A stretch of DNA of 64,000 nucleotides from Paenibacillaceae bacterium (GCA_029256185.1 JAQSYI010000027.1:85807-149806), one strand, 5' to 3'. Counted from the stretch's first letter, positions 53,259 through 62,678 are shown. Numbers and translations are program-made. Notes: generated by a model not told the origin, from the letters alone.

Positions 53259-53645
53259 ATGAACATTAAGCAGGTTGGTCAGGTGCGTATCGGTTCACCT
53301 ATGCTGTCGGGCCTTATTTATGCTTTTTTTACCATGATCATTGGTGCTCTTGCCGCTTCAATCATCATGACCCTGGGCAATCAGGGAGAAGAGGTTCTCC
53401 CGGTCTATGCCTATATGATTCACGGGATTGCCGCTTTGGCGGGCAGCTTTGCCAGCGGGCGGAAATCGGGCAGCAAGGGATGGTACCACGGTGGGCTGCT
53501 CGGGGTGCTCTATAGCATCATCGTGATGATTATCGGCTTTCTGAGCTTCGACAAGGGATTGGACTGGAGCATCCTGACTTTTGCCGCTGGAGCCTTCGTC
53601 ATTGGCGCCATCGGGGGTATCCTGGGTGTTAATACGCAGAAGTAG
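53259..53645 (+). CDS. TIGR04086-type small membrane protein (YrzE-like)
   Basis: 128 residues from ATG 53259, 9 nt after AAGGAGG. The frame runs back through the 65-bp repeats, but that part is a repeat translation and is rejected. There are four membrane segments (LIYAFFTMIIGALAASIIM; GIAALAGSFASGRKSG; WYHGGLLGVLYSIIVMIIGF; FAAGAFVIGAIGGILGVN). In Bacillus the counterpart yrzE lies near yajC. The function is unknown. Confidence 0.85.
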   Translation: MNIKQVGQVRIGSPMLSGLIYAFFTMIIGALAASIIMTLGNQGEEVLPVYAYMIHGIAALAGSFASGRKSGSKGWYHGGLLGVLYSIIVMIIGFLSFDKGLDWSILTFAAGAFVIGAIGGILGVNTQK

Positions 53646-53856
53646 CAGCGGAAGTTGCTTTATAACTTTTTAAAGAGTCAGGTGTTGTACATACTTATAA
53701 AGACCCACAGGTATTGCTTCTTGTTAAAGAACTGTCGCTGTTTCCCGGAAGTCGCTTATTTTTTTGATTATTATTACGATATATAGTATACTAAATATTA
53801 ATAAGTTAATTATCCATAGTACCTGTGGTGAAAAAGAACTTTAGGAGGAAGCAAAC

Positions 53857-54399
53857 ATGCCAAACCTTAATATCGGGATTATTCTGGGAAGCACACGCGA
53901 GGGCCGTGTAAGCCCGCAGGTGGGAGAATGGGTCAAGAAAATTGGTGACGAACGGGGCGACGCCAATTACGAGATTGTGGACATTGCCGATTATAAGCTC
54001 CCTCTGCTGGGGGAGGCCGATGCAACCGAGCAGGCTGCAGCGTGGAACGCCAAGCTGGCCAGCCTGGACGGCTTTGTGTTCATTGTGCAGGAGTACAATC
54101 ACAGCATCTCCGCATCCTTGAAGAATGCATTGGACTATGCCCGTGAGGCGTGGAATAATAAAGCGGCCGGTATAGTCAGCTATGGTTCCGTTGGCGGAGC
54201 GCGCGCCGCCGAGCATCTCCGAGGCATTCTGGGCGAGCTGTCCGTGGCGGATGTACGGGTTCATCCTGCCCTGTCCTTGTTTACCGATTTTGAGAACTTT
54301 ACGGTGTTCAAGCCCTCCGATCTTCACCTGACCAATGTGAACGGCATGCTTGATCAGGTATTGGCTTGGAGCGGCGCGTTGAAAACCTTGCGGCAATAA
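53857..54399 (+). CDS. NAD(P)H-dependent FMN reductase family protein
   Basis: 180 residues from ATG 53857 behind AGGAGG. The flavin phosphate loop GSTREGRVSPQVGEWV, the PLLGEAD segment and FVFIVQEYNHSISASLKNAL with YGSVGGARAAEHLR identify the flavodoxin-like YieF/ArsH-type reductase family. It probably reduces quinones, azo dyes or chromate with NAD(P)H. It stands alone with its own terminator. An AT-rich gap (53646-53856) precedes it and holds its promoter. Confidence 0.9.
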   Translation: MPNLNIGIILGSTREGRVSPQVGEWVKKIGDERGDANYEIVDIADYKLPLLGEADATEQAAAWNAKLASLDGFVFIVQEYNHSISASLKNALDYAREAWNNKAAGIVSYGSVGGARAAEHLRGILGELSVADVRVHPALSLFTDFENFTVFKPSDLHLTNVNGMLDQVLAWSGALKTLRQ

Positions 54400-54433
54400 T
54401 TGCAGCGCTTTAATTTTTCCTTTTTTTGAGAAA

Positions 54434-54465
54434 ACCTGGCGGAAGAACACCGCCAGGTCCTTTTT
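54434..54465 (+). terminator. Terminator of the FMN reductase gene
   Basis: Stem ACCTGGCGG (54434-54442), loop AAGAACA, stem CCGCCAGGT (54450-54458), then CCTTTTT. Classical rho-independent form. Confidence 0.88.
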
Positions 54466-54618
54466 ACGTTGCCGAGCCCTGTTATCCCCATGGATTCGAT
54501 TTTTCGTATACATCATGGAGGAGGATGGCCCCCGTTCACTGGGCTCTCGGCATAAACCTTCCCTTCTTGGTTTGCAACCACGCCCTGGCCTCAGGCAAGA
54601 GGAAAAGGGCCTGGATAG

Positions 54619-54822
54619 AAATAAGGCCCCGGTTTTTCCCTTATTGCTCAGACAGGAGGTCATTTCCTGGAAATAAGGCCCTTCTTTTTCCCTTATTTCC
54701 TTCCAGGCCGCCCAAAATGGGCTCCAAAAATGACAATAAGGGAAAATACGTTCCCTTATTCCAGGGAATCAGCTGATGGGAAGGACGATAGCGGAAAAAC
54801 GCTTCCCTTATTTCCCGTGGTA
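54619..54822. repeat. AATAAGGGAA palindromic repeat cluster B
   Basis: Four related units: AATAAGGCCCC...TTTTTCCCTTATT near 54620; AATAAGGCCC...TTTTTCCCTTATT near 54672; a perfect AATAAGGGAA-AATACG-TTCCCTTATT at 54735-54760; and a decayed GCGGAAAAACGCTTCCCTTATT near 54790. The third has the same arms and the same six-base loop as the one at 21754-21779. The remaining 54466-54877 has no gene. Confidence 0.75.
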
Positions 54823-54877
54823 CTTTCCAACTTCACCAGAAAGCTTAAACCTCAGATTGATATACTTTGTGATCTTA

Positions 54878-54917
54878 CAAAAAAGCCGGAGCACTCCCGC
54901 AGGAGAATTCCGGCTTT
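54878..54917 (-). terminator. Terminator of yajC
   Basis: On the minus strand, stem AAAGCCGGA (54917-54909), an inner CTCC/GGAG stem, stem TCCGGCTTT (54890-54882), then a T-run. It lies about 98 bases after the yajC stop. Confidence 0.8.
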
Positions 54918-55014
54918 CATCTTCAGCTCATGTTTTGTCTTAGGCTTTCATATTTTGTCTTCGGTTTTCATGTTTGTTTTAACAGACTGTTAACTTGGCT
55001 TATGGTTATCCGGT

Positions 55015-55332
55015 TTATTCTTCCGTTGCCGCGGCTGTGCTTTGGACCACATTGTTAATGGCGGAGCGGTCAAAAGTCAGCTTGGTGGAATCATTGACGC
55101 GCAGCAGCACGATATCGTCAGCCAACTCCATAATAGTGCCGTGCATCCCTCCGATGGTGGTGACCTTGTCGCCCTTCTTCAGGTTGGCCAGCAGCATATT
55201 GCGGGACTTCTGGCGCTTCTGTTGCGGGCGGATCAACAGGAAGTACAAGAGTGCGAACATGGCGATGAAGGGAAGAAAGGTAATGAGCATGTTCCCGCCG
55301 GCGGGTGTTGCTTCCGAGGCTAAATTAAACAC
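55015..55332 (-). CDS. yajC: Preprotein translocase subunit YajC
   Basis: 105 residues from GTG 55332, 9 nt after GGAGG; the frame opens further upstream without a site. One membrane segment (FLPFIAMFALLYFLLIRPQQ) is followed by the conserved KRNMLLANLKKGDKV-type region (here QKSRNMLLANLKKGDKVTT) and IGGMHGTI. YajC associates with SecDF. It is downstream of tgt as in most bacteria. Confidence 0.95.
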   Translation of the reverse strand: MFNLASEATPAGGNMLITFLPFIAMFALLYFLLIRPQQKRQKSRNMLLANLKKGDKVTTIGGMHGTIMELADDIVLLRVNDSTKLTFDRSAINNVVQSTAAATEE

Positions 55333-55464
55333 GTTAGAACTCCTCCTAAAATTTTTTTGCCTGCTCATGCAGGTGCTTGCTCCATACAGGCATTGCATCC
55401 GGGCAGAACGCAGACATGACTTGCAGAGAACTATGTATAGAATAATGCTGTTGAAACCGTCTCT

Positions 55465-56601
55465 TTAGAACCCCCTGCTGTTCTCGTTATTCATCCCGTA
55501 CATGTCGAAGAATTCATCCCTGAAATCAAGCAGCCGGTCCTCACGGATCGCCTGACGCACCTTCCGCATCAGATCGAGCAGAAAATGCAGGTTATGGTAA
55601 GTGGTCAGCCGCAGACCGAAGGTCTCATCCGCCTTGATCAAGTGCCGGATATAGGCGCGGGAGTAATTGGTGCAGGTGTAGCAGCTGCAGTTCGGATCCA
55701 ACGGACCAAAATCGCTCTGGTGCTTCGCATTGCGGACAACCAGTCTGCCCTGGCTGGTCATGCATGTCCCATTGCGGGCGATACGGGTGGGAAGCACACA
55801 ATCGAACATATCGATCCCGCGGATAGCGCCTTCAATAAGGGCATCGGGAGAACCGACTCCCATCAGATAGCGCGGCTTGCCTGAAGGCAGGATCGGCGTC
55901 GTATGCTCCAGCATCTCGTACATCATTTCCTTGGGTTCGCCTACACTGAGCCCTCCAATAGCATACCCCGGGAAATCCAGTGAAGTCAACTCCATAGCGC
56001 TCTGTCTGCGCAAATCCTCAAACATTCCCCCCTGGACAATACCGAACAGCCCCTGAGCCTCCGGTCTGGCATGGGCCTTCAAGCAACGCTCCGCCCAGCG
56101 GGTGGTCCGCTCCAGGGATTGTTTGGCATATTCATGGGTGGCCGGGAAGGGAGGGCACTCGTCAAAAGCCATCATAATATCCGATCCCAGGGCATTCTGG
56201 ATTTCCATCGCCTTCTCGGGAGACAAAAACAGCTTGTCCCCGTTCAGATGGGAGCGGAAGGCCACACCTTCCTCGGAGATCTTGCGCATCTCGCTTAAGC
56301 TGAACACCTGGAACCCTCCGCTGTCCGTCAGGATCGGTCTGTCCCAGTTCATGAATTTATGCAAGCCTCCCGCCTGTCCGACGATCTCATGACCGGGCCG
56401 CAGGAACAGGTGGTACGTATTGCTGAGAATAATATGGGCGTCCATTTGCTTAAGCTCTTCCGGACTCATGGTTTTGACCGTGGCCAGGGTTCCCACCGGC
56501 ATGAAGGCCGGCGTGTCAATGACGCCATGGGGGGTATGAACCCTGCCCAGCCGGGCGCCAGACTGCTTGCATGTTTTGATAGATTCATAGGTTATGGTCA
56601 T
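55465..56601 (-). CDS. tgt: Queuine tRNA-ribosyltransferase
   Basis: 378 residues from ATG 56601; 23 extra codons upstream overlap the queA end and are rejected. It exchanges guanine 34 for preQ1 in tRNAs with GUN anticodons. The catalytic LTDSGGFQVFSL, the nucleophile region RGIDMFDCVLPTRIARNG and the zinc site NCSCYTCTNYSRAYIRHL are complete. It follows queA by 16 bp; both act in queuosine synthesis. Confidence 0.97.
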   Translation of the reverse strand: MTITYESIKTCKQSGARLGRVHTPHGVIDTPAFMPVGTLATVKTMSPEELKQMDAHIILSNTYHLFLRPGHEIVGQAGGLHKFMNWDRPILTDSGGFQVFSLSEMRKISEEGVAFRSHLNGDKLFLSPEKAMEIQNALGSDIMMAFDECPPFPATHEYAKQSLERTTRWAERCLKAHARPEAQGLFGIVQGGMFEDLRRQSAMELTSLDFPGYAIGGLSVGEPKEMMYEMLEHTTPILPSGKPRYLMGVGSPDALIEGAIRGIDMFDCVLPTRIARNGTCMTSQGRLVVRNAKHQSDFGPLDPNCSCYTCTNYSRAYIRHLIKADETFGLRLTTYHNLHFLLDLMRKVRQAIREDRLLDFRDEFFDMYGMNNENSRGF

Positions 56602-56617
56602 GTCGGCCCTTCCCTTC

Positions 56618-57676
56618 CTAATAGATAAACATGGCATCGCCGAAGCTGAAAAACCGGTACCGCTCGGCAACGGCCTGCCTGTACGCTTCCATCACATGTT
56701 CCCTGCCGGCCAACGCGCTGACCAGCATCACCAAAGTGGACTTGGGCAGATGAAAATTGGTGACAAGCGCATTCACCAACAGCACCGGAACTCCGGGATA
56801 GATGAAGATATCCGTCCAGCCGCTGCAGGCGCGGATGGGACCGGTCCCGCCTGTCTCGTCTTGGCAAATGCGGGCAGCGGTTTCCAGTGTGCGGGCCGAC
56901 GTTGTCCCCACAGCCACTATCCGGCCTCCAGCTGCTCTGGCGGCATTGATCTGGTCCGCCGTTTCTCCGGACAGCTCGAAATACTCCGCGTGCATCTGAT
57001 GGCCTTCCACAGTCTCCACCGATACCGGCCGGAAAGTGCCCAAGCCTACATGAAGCGTCAGAGCCGCAACCCCCACGCCTTTGGCCCGGAGACGGTCCAG
57101 GAATTCCTCTGTAAAATGCAGCCCCGCCGTAGGAGCCGCTGCGGAGCCTTCATGCTTGGCATACACCGTCTGATAGCGCTCCTTGTCCGTGAGCTGCTCC
57201 TTAATATAAGGAGGCAGAGGCATTTCTCCCAGTTTGTCCAGAATTTCATTGAAGATTCCGTCATACCCAAACCGGATAATCCGCGCCCCCATCTCTCCCT
57301 CTTCTTCAATTACCGCCTGCAGCAGGGGCTGCTCCCGGTTATCGCCGAAGTGAAGGACGGCGCCCCGCTTCAGACGTTTGCCGGGCTTGGCCAGCGCCTC
57401 CCAGCGGTCGTCTCCCAAGGCCTTGAGCAGCAGCAGCTCGGCTTTGGCGCCGGTGTCGGACTTGTAGCCGTATAATCTGGCGGGAATCACCCGGGTATCA
57501 TTAACAACGAGCAAGTCCCCCGGGCGCAAAAAATCAGCCAACTCCTCAAAGCGGCAGTGGCCGATCTCTCCTGTTTCCTTATTCAATGCCAGAAGCCTGG
57601 AGCCTGTCCGCTCAATCAGCGGAGTCTGGGCAATCAAGGCCTCCGGCAGCTCGAAATCAAATAGATTGACATCCAT
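56618..57676 (-). CDS. queA: S-adenosylmethionine:tRNA ribosyltransferase-isomerase
   Basis: 352 residues, standard length, from ATG 57676 behind a modest AGGA. It converts preQ1-tRNA to epoxyqueuosine-tRNA using SAM. Family landmarks: FELPEALIAQ, LVVNDTRVIPARLYG, GSAAAPTAGLHFTEE, LHVGLGTFRPV, and the end FSFGDAMFIY. It lies 9 bp after the SpoIID-type gene and just before tgt. Confidence 0.97.
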   Translation of the reverse strand: MDVNLFDFELPEALIAQTPLIERTGSRLLALNKETGEIGHCRFEELADFLRPGDLLVVNDTRVIPARLYGYKSDTGAKAELLLLKALGDDRWEALAKPGKRLKRGAVLHFGDNREQPLLQAVIEEEGEMGARIIRFGYDGIFNEILDKLGEMPLPPYIKEQLTDKERYQTVYAKHEGSAAAPTAGLHFTEEFLDRLRAKGVGVAALTLHVGLGTFRPVSVETVEGHQMHAEYFELSGETADQINAARAAGGRIVAVGTTSARTLETAARICQDETGGTGPIRACSGWTDIFIYPGVPVLLVNALVTNFHLPKSTLVMLVSALAGREHVMEAYRQAVAERYRFFSFGDAMFIY

Positions 57677-57685
57677 TCCTGTTTT

Positions 57686-59779
57686 TCATTCCTTCGTCAA
57701 GGTTACACCTTCGTAATAGTAGGACAAAATCTTCTTGTAATCCTGCCCCAGCTCTGCCCATCCCCGGGCGCCCCATTGGGACATGCCGACGCCATGGCCA
57801 TTCCCCGTACCCTTAATGGTGAACAGCGCTTCGGAATTAGCAAAGTCTACTCCACCGTCGCCTCTCAGCACAAAATAGCCGGAGCTGTCCACGGGCTTCG
57901 TCTGCCCGCTTCCAGTCAAAGCAGACATGGTACTTCCCGCTTTGGCGGTGATTCCGTTAGCCCTTTGTATAGTATACCCTCCGCTCCGCTCAATTTCAAA
58001 CCGGGTGCTTGGCAGCCCGCCGAATACAGAGCGGTAGGCATCGGAGGTGGAGACAGGGATGACCTTGCCGTTGGCCTTCATCTGCGTGACCCGGCCCGAC
58101 TCTCCCCTCCCGGTAATCTCCAGGCTTGTGAGGGGGCCTGCGACCGGTTCTGCCAAAACCGCATTCATCAGCGCCAGAAGCTCCGCCGCCGTATAAGGAC
58201 CTCTGGTCCATGAGTAGGAATTGGCCTCACGTGCCCCGTCAAATACCGTCACTTTGTCCCCCGTATTAAGCTTGGCCAAGGGAGCATTATTGGTATTGTC
58301 CACAAAAGGAGCCTTGCGGGCGTTCACACCCTGCTCCGTAATCTCATAGACAGGCAATCCGGCAGTGTTGTTCTGCCCTGTCGCCCTTAAATAATCAGAA
58401 TGAATATAGGCCACCTGCCCATCGGGGAGAACCCCTCTGTGCCACAGTGCCTTGCTCTCTGCCGCTCCTTCGTCGGGACTGGGCCCCACCTTCAGATAAG
58501 GCACCGCCGTCCCCCATACATCTGCTCCGTTGCTGGTCATTCCACCGGAATTGGCGGAGAAATAAGCCAGGATCGGCCCGTTCCCGTCAACCAGCACCTC
58601 TCCCGCCGTCGCATCCACAGCCCCGATGGAATCCGCATCCTCTTCACCGTCATACACCTGATCCAGCGACGAGTCGGACACATGGGCAATCTCATACTTC
58701 AAGCCGGACTTCAGGGCGTAGGACCGGGCAGCCACCGCTTGGGCCTTCAAGGCTTCCGCAGGCCAGCCCACTCCCATTTCCTTGCTTACCACAGAATACA
58801 GATATTGTTCGAAGGGCAACTGGTTGACTGCAGCCAGCTTCGCATTGTGGTAAGAAACCTCCACCGTTCCCCGGTAGGTACGGCTGGCCTTCTCTGCTAC
58901 CCGCACCTCTCCCTCCGGCGCTGCGAACGTGAGCTTCACGCCCTGAACAGGCATGAGCAACAGAGACACGGCATCCGTTCCATTGGCCGAAGCCGTCACA
59001 TCGTTGAGCTTCAGGATATAGGGCTTGGAAATATCCGCCTCCGACAGCTTCAGAGTGGACTGAAGCTTAAGCGCGTTCAGCTTGTAGGCGGCAAGAGAGC
59101 CGCTGTCTGTCTCCGAGCCGATCCACACCTCGTAGGAGAACCCGCCTCCCGCCTTGGGCTTCAAGGCGACAGCAGCCTCCAGACCAATGCCTGCCAGCGC
59201 ATCCCTGGCTTTGTCCGCATCAGCCTGCTTCGCATAAGCGCCCGCGTTCAAACGCCAAGGCCCCCGAACAACAGGCTTCTCGGCCATGACGGAGATTACA
59301 GGCTGCAGCTTAAACGCGGCAAGCGCGGCAGAAGCGGCCTCCTTGGTGGAATATCCTCCGGCGGTTACCTGATAGACAGGCTTGCCGCTTCTTGTAAAAG
59401 TAGTAATGGAGGCCACAACACCCGTACCGGATATCTGCTCCAGCAGAGACTTGGCCTTGGCGAAATCAGCCGTTTCCAGCAGCCTTACCTGGTACTGGTC
59501 CCCGGTTGTGCGGACGGATGCAGTAAGGGCCGAATCTGCAGGCCATGGGGAAGTGGTTGTCCCGGCGAGAACGGTCAGTGCCAACCGGCTGGTTGAAGAC
59601 AAGGTTATGGCAGGAACAGCCGACGTCAGCTTGCCTGATTCTAGGATCAAGGCTACCCGGATCTGCTCCGGAACAAGAGGGGCGGCATGCGCACGGCCAA
59701 TGAAGGGGGCGTCCGCTGTTGACAGCAGAGCTGCTAAGACAGCAACAGCCGTCGCTCTGCGGATAGGCTTCCAGTTCAT
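57686..59779 (-). CDS. SpoIID/LytB-domain secreted protein with SPOR-like repeats
   Basis: 697 residues from ATG 59779 behind AAAGGAG. A Sec signal peptide ends near RAHA. Two or three SPOR-like segments (YQVTAGGYSTKEAASAALAAF; RLNAGAYAKQADADKARDAL) may bind denuded peptidoglycan. Then comes the SpoIID/LytB core (NQLPFEQYLYSVVSKEMG; GWPAEALKAQAVAARSYAL; ANSGGMTSNGADVW), interrupted by an SH3-like stretch, and ending NGHGVGMSQWGARGWAELG. SpoIID is a lytic transglycosylase in spore engulfment; this longer form is a lytic amidase enhancer or transglycosylase type. It overlaps the DCC gene by 4 bp. Confidence 0.88.
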   Translation of the reverse strand: MNWKPIRRATAVAVLAALLSTADAPFIGRAHAAPLVPEQIRVALILESGKLTSAVPAITLSSTSRLALTVLAGTTTSPWPADSALTASVRTTGDQYQVRLLETADFAKAKSLLEQISGTGVVASITTFTRSGKPVYQVTAGGYSTKEAASAALAAFKLQPVISVMAEKPVVRGPWRLNAGAYAKQADADKARDALAGIGLEAAVALKPKAGGGFSYEVWIGSETDSGSLAAYKLNALKLQSTLKLSEADISKPYILKLNDVTASANGTDAVSLLLMPVQGVKLTFAAPEGEVRVAEKASRTYRGTVEVSYHNAKLAAVNQLPFEQYLYSVVSKEMGVGWPAEALKAQAVAARSYALKSGLKYEIAHVSDSSLDQVYDGEEDADSIGAVDATAGEVLVDGNGPILAYFSANSGGMTSNGADVWGTAVPYLKVGPSPDEGAAESKALWHRGVLPDGQVAYIHSDYLRATGQNNTAGLPVYEITEQGVNARKAPFVDNTNNAPLAKLNTGDKVTVFDGAREANSYSWTRGPYTAAELLALMNAVLAEPVAGPLTSLEITGRGESGRVTQMKANGKVIPVSTSDAYRSVFGGLPSTRFEIERSGGYTIQRANGITAKAGSTMSALTGSGQTKPVDSSGYFVLRGDGGVDFANSEALFTIKGTGNGHGVGMSQWGARGWAELGQDYKKILSYYYEGVTLTKE

Positions 59780-60240
59780 GATGAGTCTCCTTTATCTTTT
59801 GAATCCTTGTTAGTAGTGAGTCCTTCCGTCTTACCCGAGTGCAGCAGGCACAATCCGTTGCTGCAGCTCTCATCCTGCCTGCCGAACAGCCGGTAGCGGT
59901 GCCTGGCCACAAGCCGGTACAAAACTTGGGCCAGCCTGCGCAGTCCAGGCAACCCATAGAGGGGAGCAAGCCACGAGAGCGCGGGAATAGTCCGGACAAT
60001 CCTGACGATCGCCTCCGCTCCTCTGTAGACGGTGCCGTCCTCCTCAACCACATGCAGCTCCTTCAGCAGCTCCTCCATGGACACGTTGGCAGGCAGCATA
60101 TCGGGACTGGCGGTCTGCAGGGGCACCATTGCAAGCTCTGCATTCGTGCGCAAGGTGCGAAGCTTGGCCACAGTCGCCAGGCACAGATTGCATTGCGCAT
60201 CATACAGAAGCGTCAATCTCTCCCGGTCCCGCCTGCTCAT
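59776..60240 (-). CDS. DCC-family thiol-disulfide oxidoreductase (DUF393)
   Basis: 154 residues. The N-terminal YDAQCNLC matches the D-x-x-C-x-x-C motif of the family. It is translationally coupled both ways: its ATG overlaps the ruvB stop (ATGA) and its stop overlaps the next start (ATGA). The C-terminus has the usual LYGLPGLRRLAQVLYRLVAR segment. Its redox partner is unknown. Confidence 0.85.
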   Translation of the reverse strand: MSRRDRERLTLLYDAQCNLCLATVAKLRTLRTNAELAMVPLQTASPDMLPANVSMEELLKELHVVEEDGTVYRGAEAIVRIVRTIPALSWLAPLYGLPGLRRLAQVLYRLVARHRYRLFGRQDESCSNGLCLLHSGKTEGLTTNKDSKDKGDSS

Positions 60241-61244
60241 TTGGCAGGTTCGGGAGGGGTAATCCCCAAGTGATTGTAGGCGAGCACCGTAGCCGTCCGT
60301 CCCCGGGGGGTCCGCTGAAGAAAGCCCAGCTGGAGCAGGTACGGCTCGTACACATCCTCAATTGTCTGGCTTTCTTCTCCGATGGTGGCGGCAATCGTAT
60401 CCAATCCCACCGGACCTCCCTGAAAATTGGTAATAATAGCCTCCAGCATCTTGTAATCGATCTGGTCCAGCCCCTTCTCGTCCACCTGCATATGCTTCAA
60501 TGCCATTTGAGCGAGTTCCAGGGTGATGATGCCGTCTCCCTTCACCTGGGCATAGTCCCGAACCCGCTTCAGCAGCCGGTTGGCGATCCGGGGAGTGCCG
60601 CGGGAGCGCTTGCCCACCTCCCGGGCTGCTTCGCCGATGATTTGCGCGCCCAGAATGTCCACCGTACGGGATACGATGAAGGTCAGCTCGTCCTCGGTAT
60701 AATATTCCAGCCGGCTGACAACACCGAAGCGGTCCCGCAAGGGGGCCGACAGCAGCCCTGCCCGGGTTGTGGCGCCAACCAGCGTGAATTTGGGCAGATC
60801 AAGCCGTACGGAACGGGCGCTGGGACCCTTGCCGATGATGATGTCCAGGGCAAAGTCCTCCATGGCGGGATACAGCACCTCCTCCACCGTCCGGTTCAGG
60901 CGGTGGATCTCATCCACGAACAGGATATCTCCCTCCTGCAGATTAGTGAGGATGGCGGCCAGATCCCCCGGTCGCTCAATGGCAGGACCTGAGGTAGTTC
61001 GGATATTAACACCCATTTCATTGGCGATAATAACCGACAGGGTGGTTTTGCCCAAGCCGGGAGGACCGTACAGCAGCACATGATCCAGCGGCTCCCGGCG
61101 CATTTTGGCAGCTTCGATGTATATCTTCAGGTTTTCCTTGACCTGCATCTGACCGATATATTCGGCAAGATAGCGGGGACGGAGACTGAGCTCCGCTACC
61201 TGGTCCTCCATCATGAAGTTGGCGGAGATGATCCGGTCTTCCAT
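60237..61244 (-). CDS. ruvB: Holliday junction branch migration DNA helicase RuvB
   Basis: 335 residues, standard length. AAA+ motor with Walker A GPPGLGKTT, Walker B ILFVDEIHRL, sensor 1 LVGATTRAG and sensor 2 KRSRGTPRIANRLLKRVRDY; the end carries the winged-helix LQLGFLQRTPRGR. It drives branch migration with RuvA. It is 91 bp after ruvA and overlaps the DCC gene by 4 bp. Confidence 0.98.
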   Translation of the reverse strand: MEDRIISANFMMEDQVAELSLRPRYLAEYIGQMQVKENLKIYIEAAKMRREPLDHVLLYGPPGLGKTTLSVIIANEMGVNIRTTSGPAIERPGDLAAILTNLQEGDILFVDEIHRLNRTVEEVLYPAMEDFALDIIIGKGPSARSVRLDLPKFTLVGATTRAGLLSAPLRDRFGVVSRLEYYTEDELTFIVSRTVDILGAQIIGEAAREVGKRSRGTPRIANRLLKRVRDYAQVKGDGIITLELAQMALKHMQVDEKGLDQIDYKMLEAIITNFQGGPVGLDTIAATIGEESQTIEDVYEPYLLQLGFLQRTPRGRTATVLAYNHLGITPPEPAK

Positions 61245-61335
61245 TGCTTCTCAATCCCCTCGTTGATCTTATCAGCCTGCAGCGTCAATGCAACCGTTCC
61301 TGCTCCCGGGGCAGCGCACAGGAGGCAGAATCTGT

Positions 61336-61971
61336 CTACCCCCGGTACAGCTCCTTAAGCGCCAGCTTCACCAGCACATCGGCGGCTGCGCCTTCCTTGG
61401 CCTTATCCTGCAGCTGCGGCCATACCCGGTCGGCCTCCGATTCCGTATAACCCAAGGACAGCAAGGCTTCCTTGGCCTCCAGCCAGGTTCCCGGCGATCC
61501 CCCCGGCATGCGCACCGCTGTCTTGGCAGCGCCCGCACCCGAGGCGGCGACGGCTGAAACCGCCATAGGCAGATCAGCCAGCTTGTCCTTCAGATCGAGA
61601 ATAATCCGCTGGGCCGTCTTCCTGCCGATGCCCGGCAGCTTCATCAAATAGGCCACGTTCTCCTGATAGATAGCTCCCGCCACCTCATCGGGCCGTCCGG
61701 AGGACAGAATGCCGATGGCCACCCGCGGGCCGATTCCGGATACATCGAGCAGCCTGCGGAACAGAGCCTGCTCCTCCCGGGTTTCGAAGCCGTACAGCTG
61801 CACCGCATCCTCCCTGACATGATAATGGATGTAGAGGAGCACCTCCTCCTTCTCCCTGGCATAAACCGCATAGGGATTGGCGCAGAACACCCGGTAGCCT
61901 ACCCCGTGAACATCCAGAACCACAAAATCCGTATCCGCAAAAGCGGGCTTCCCCCGCAGAAAATCAATCAT
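61336..61971 (-). CDS. ruvA: Holliday junction branch migration protein RuvA
   Basis: 211 residues from ATG 61971, overlapping the ruvC stop (ATGA). It has an N-terminal OB domain (MIDFLRGKPAF), helix-hairpin-helix motifs (LLDVSGIGPRVAIGIL; LPGIGRKTAQRIILDL) and a C-terminal RuvB-binding domain (EAKEALLSLGYTESEADRVW). Tetramers hold the four-way junction. Confidence 0.97.
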   Translation of the reverse strand: MIDFLRGKPAFADTDFVVLDVHGVGYRVFCANPYAVYAREKEEVLLYIHYHVREDAVQLYGFETREEQALFRRLLDVSGIGPRVAIGILSSGRPDEVAGAIYQENVAYLMKLPGIGRKTAQRIILDLKDKLADLPMAVSAVAASGAGAAKTAVRMPGGSPGTWLEAKEALLSLGYTESEADRVWPQLQDKAKEGAAADVLVKLALKELYRG

Positions 61972-62471
61972 GTTCCCGATACCTCGTTTATTTTTTGCGT
62001 AAGCGTGCAGGAATGGGCGTGGCAGATCGCCACCGCGAGGGCATCCGCCACATCATCCGGTTTGGGCACCGTCTGCAGCTTCAGGAAGATCCTCACCATC
62101 TCCTGCACCTGCTTCTTCTCCGCATTGCCGTAGCCCACCACCGCCTGCTTCACCTGCAGCGGCGTATACTCCCCAATCTGAAGCCCCTTCTGCACAGCAG
62201 CCAGAATCAGTACCCCGCGGGCCTGGGCCACGGAGAAAGCCGTCGTCACATTCCGGTTAAAAAAAAGCTTCTCCACCGCCATCGCCTCAGGCTGATACTT
62301 GTCGATCAGCTGAACGGCCGAGTCGTACACCTGCTTAAGCCGCAGCGCCGGTTCTGTTCCTGCTTCCGTCTGAATGGAGCCATACTGGACGGGCGTAATC
62401 TTGCTGCCTGCCTTATCGATGAACCCGAAGCCCACGATGGCGATCCCCGGGTCAATTCCCAAAATCCGCAC
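61968..62471 (-). CDS. ruvC: Holliday junction resolvase RuvC
   Basis: 167 residues. RNase H-like endonuclease with acidic catalytic residues in MRILGIDPGIAIVGFGF, MAVEKLFFNRN and DDVADALAVAICH. It begins a ruvC-ruvA-ruvB operon; many Bacillus lack ruvC and use RecU, whereas Paenibacillus-type genomes carry this gene, so it informs on taxonomy. The 62472-62678 gap before it holds its promoter; no gene is seen there. Confidence 0.96.
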   Translation of the reverse strand: MRILGIDPGIAIVGFGFIDKAGSKITPVQYGSIQTEAGTEPALRLKQVYDSAVQLIDKYQPEAMAVEKLFFNRNVTTAFSVAQARGVLILAAVQKGLQIGEYTPLQVKQAVVGYGNAEKKQVQEMVRIFLKLQTVPKPDDVADALAVAICHAHSCTLTQKINEVSGT

Positions 62472-62678
62472 AGCGTCCTCCTGTCGTGTCCGCCGCTCTT
62501 CTACGCGAACATATGTATTCTTCTAGCCATTATAGCAGAAAATAAGAGGCTTGAGTACCGAACAGAAGAATCATTCGGGCAAACATGCAAACAGGCTGTC
62601 CCGGAAATCCGCCGCCAACACAGGCCCGCCTGCCCTGACTGCAGTCTCCCGAAACAGCTGCAAGAACTGCCGCTATGC

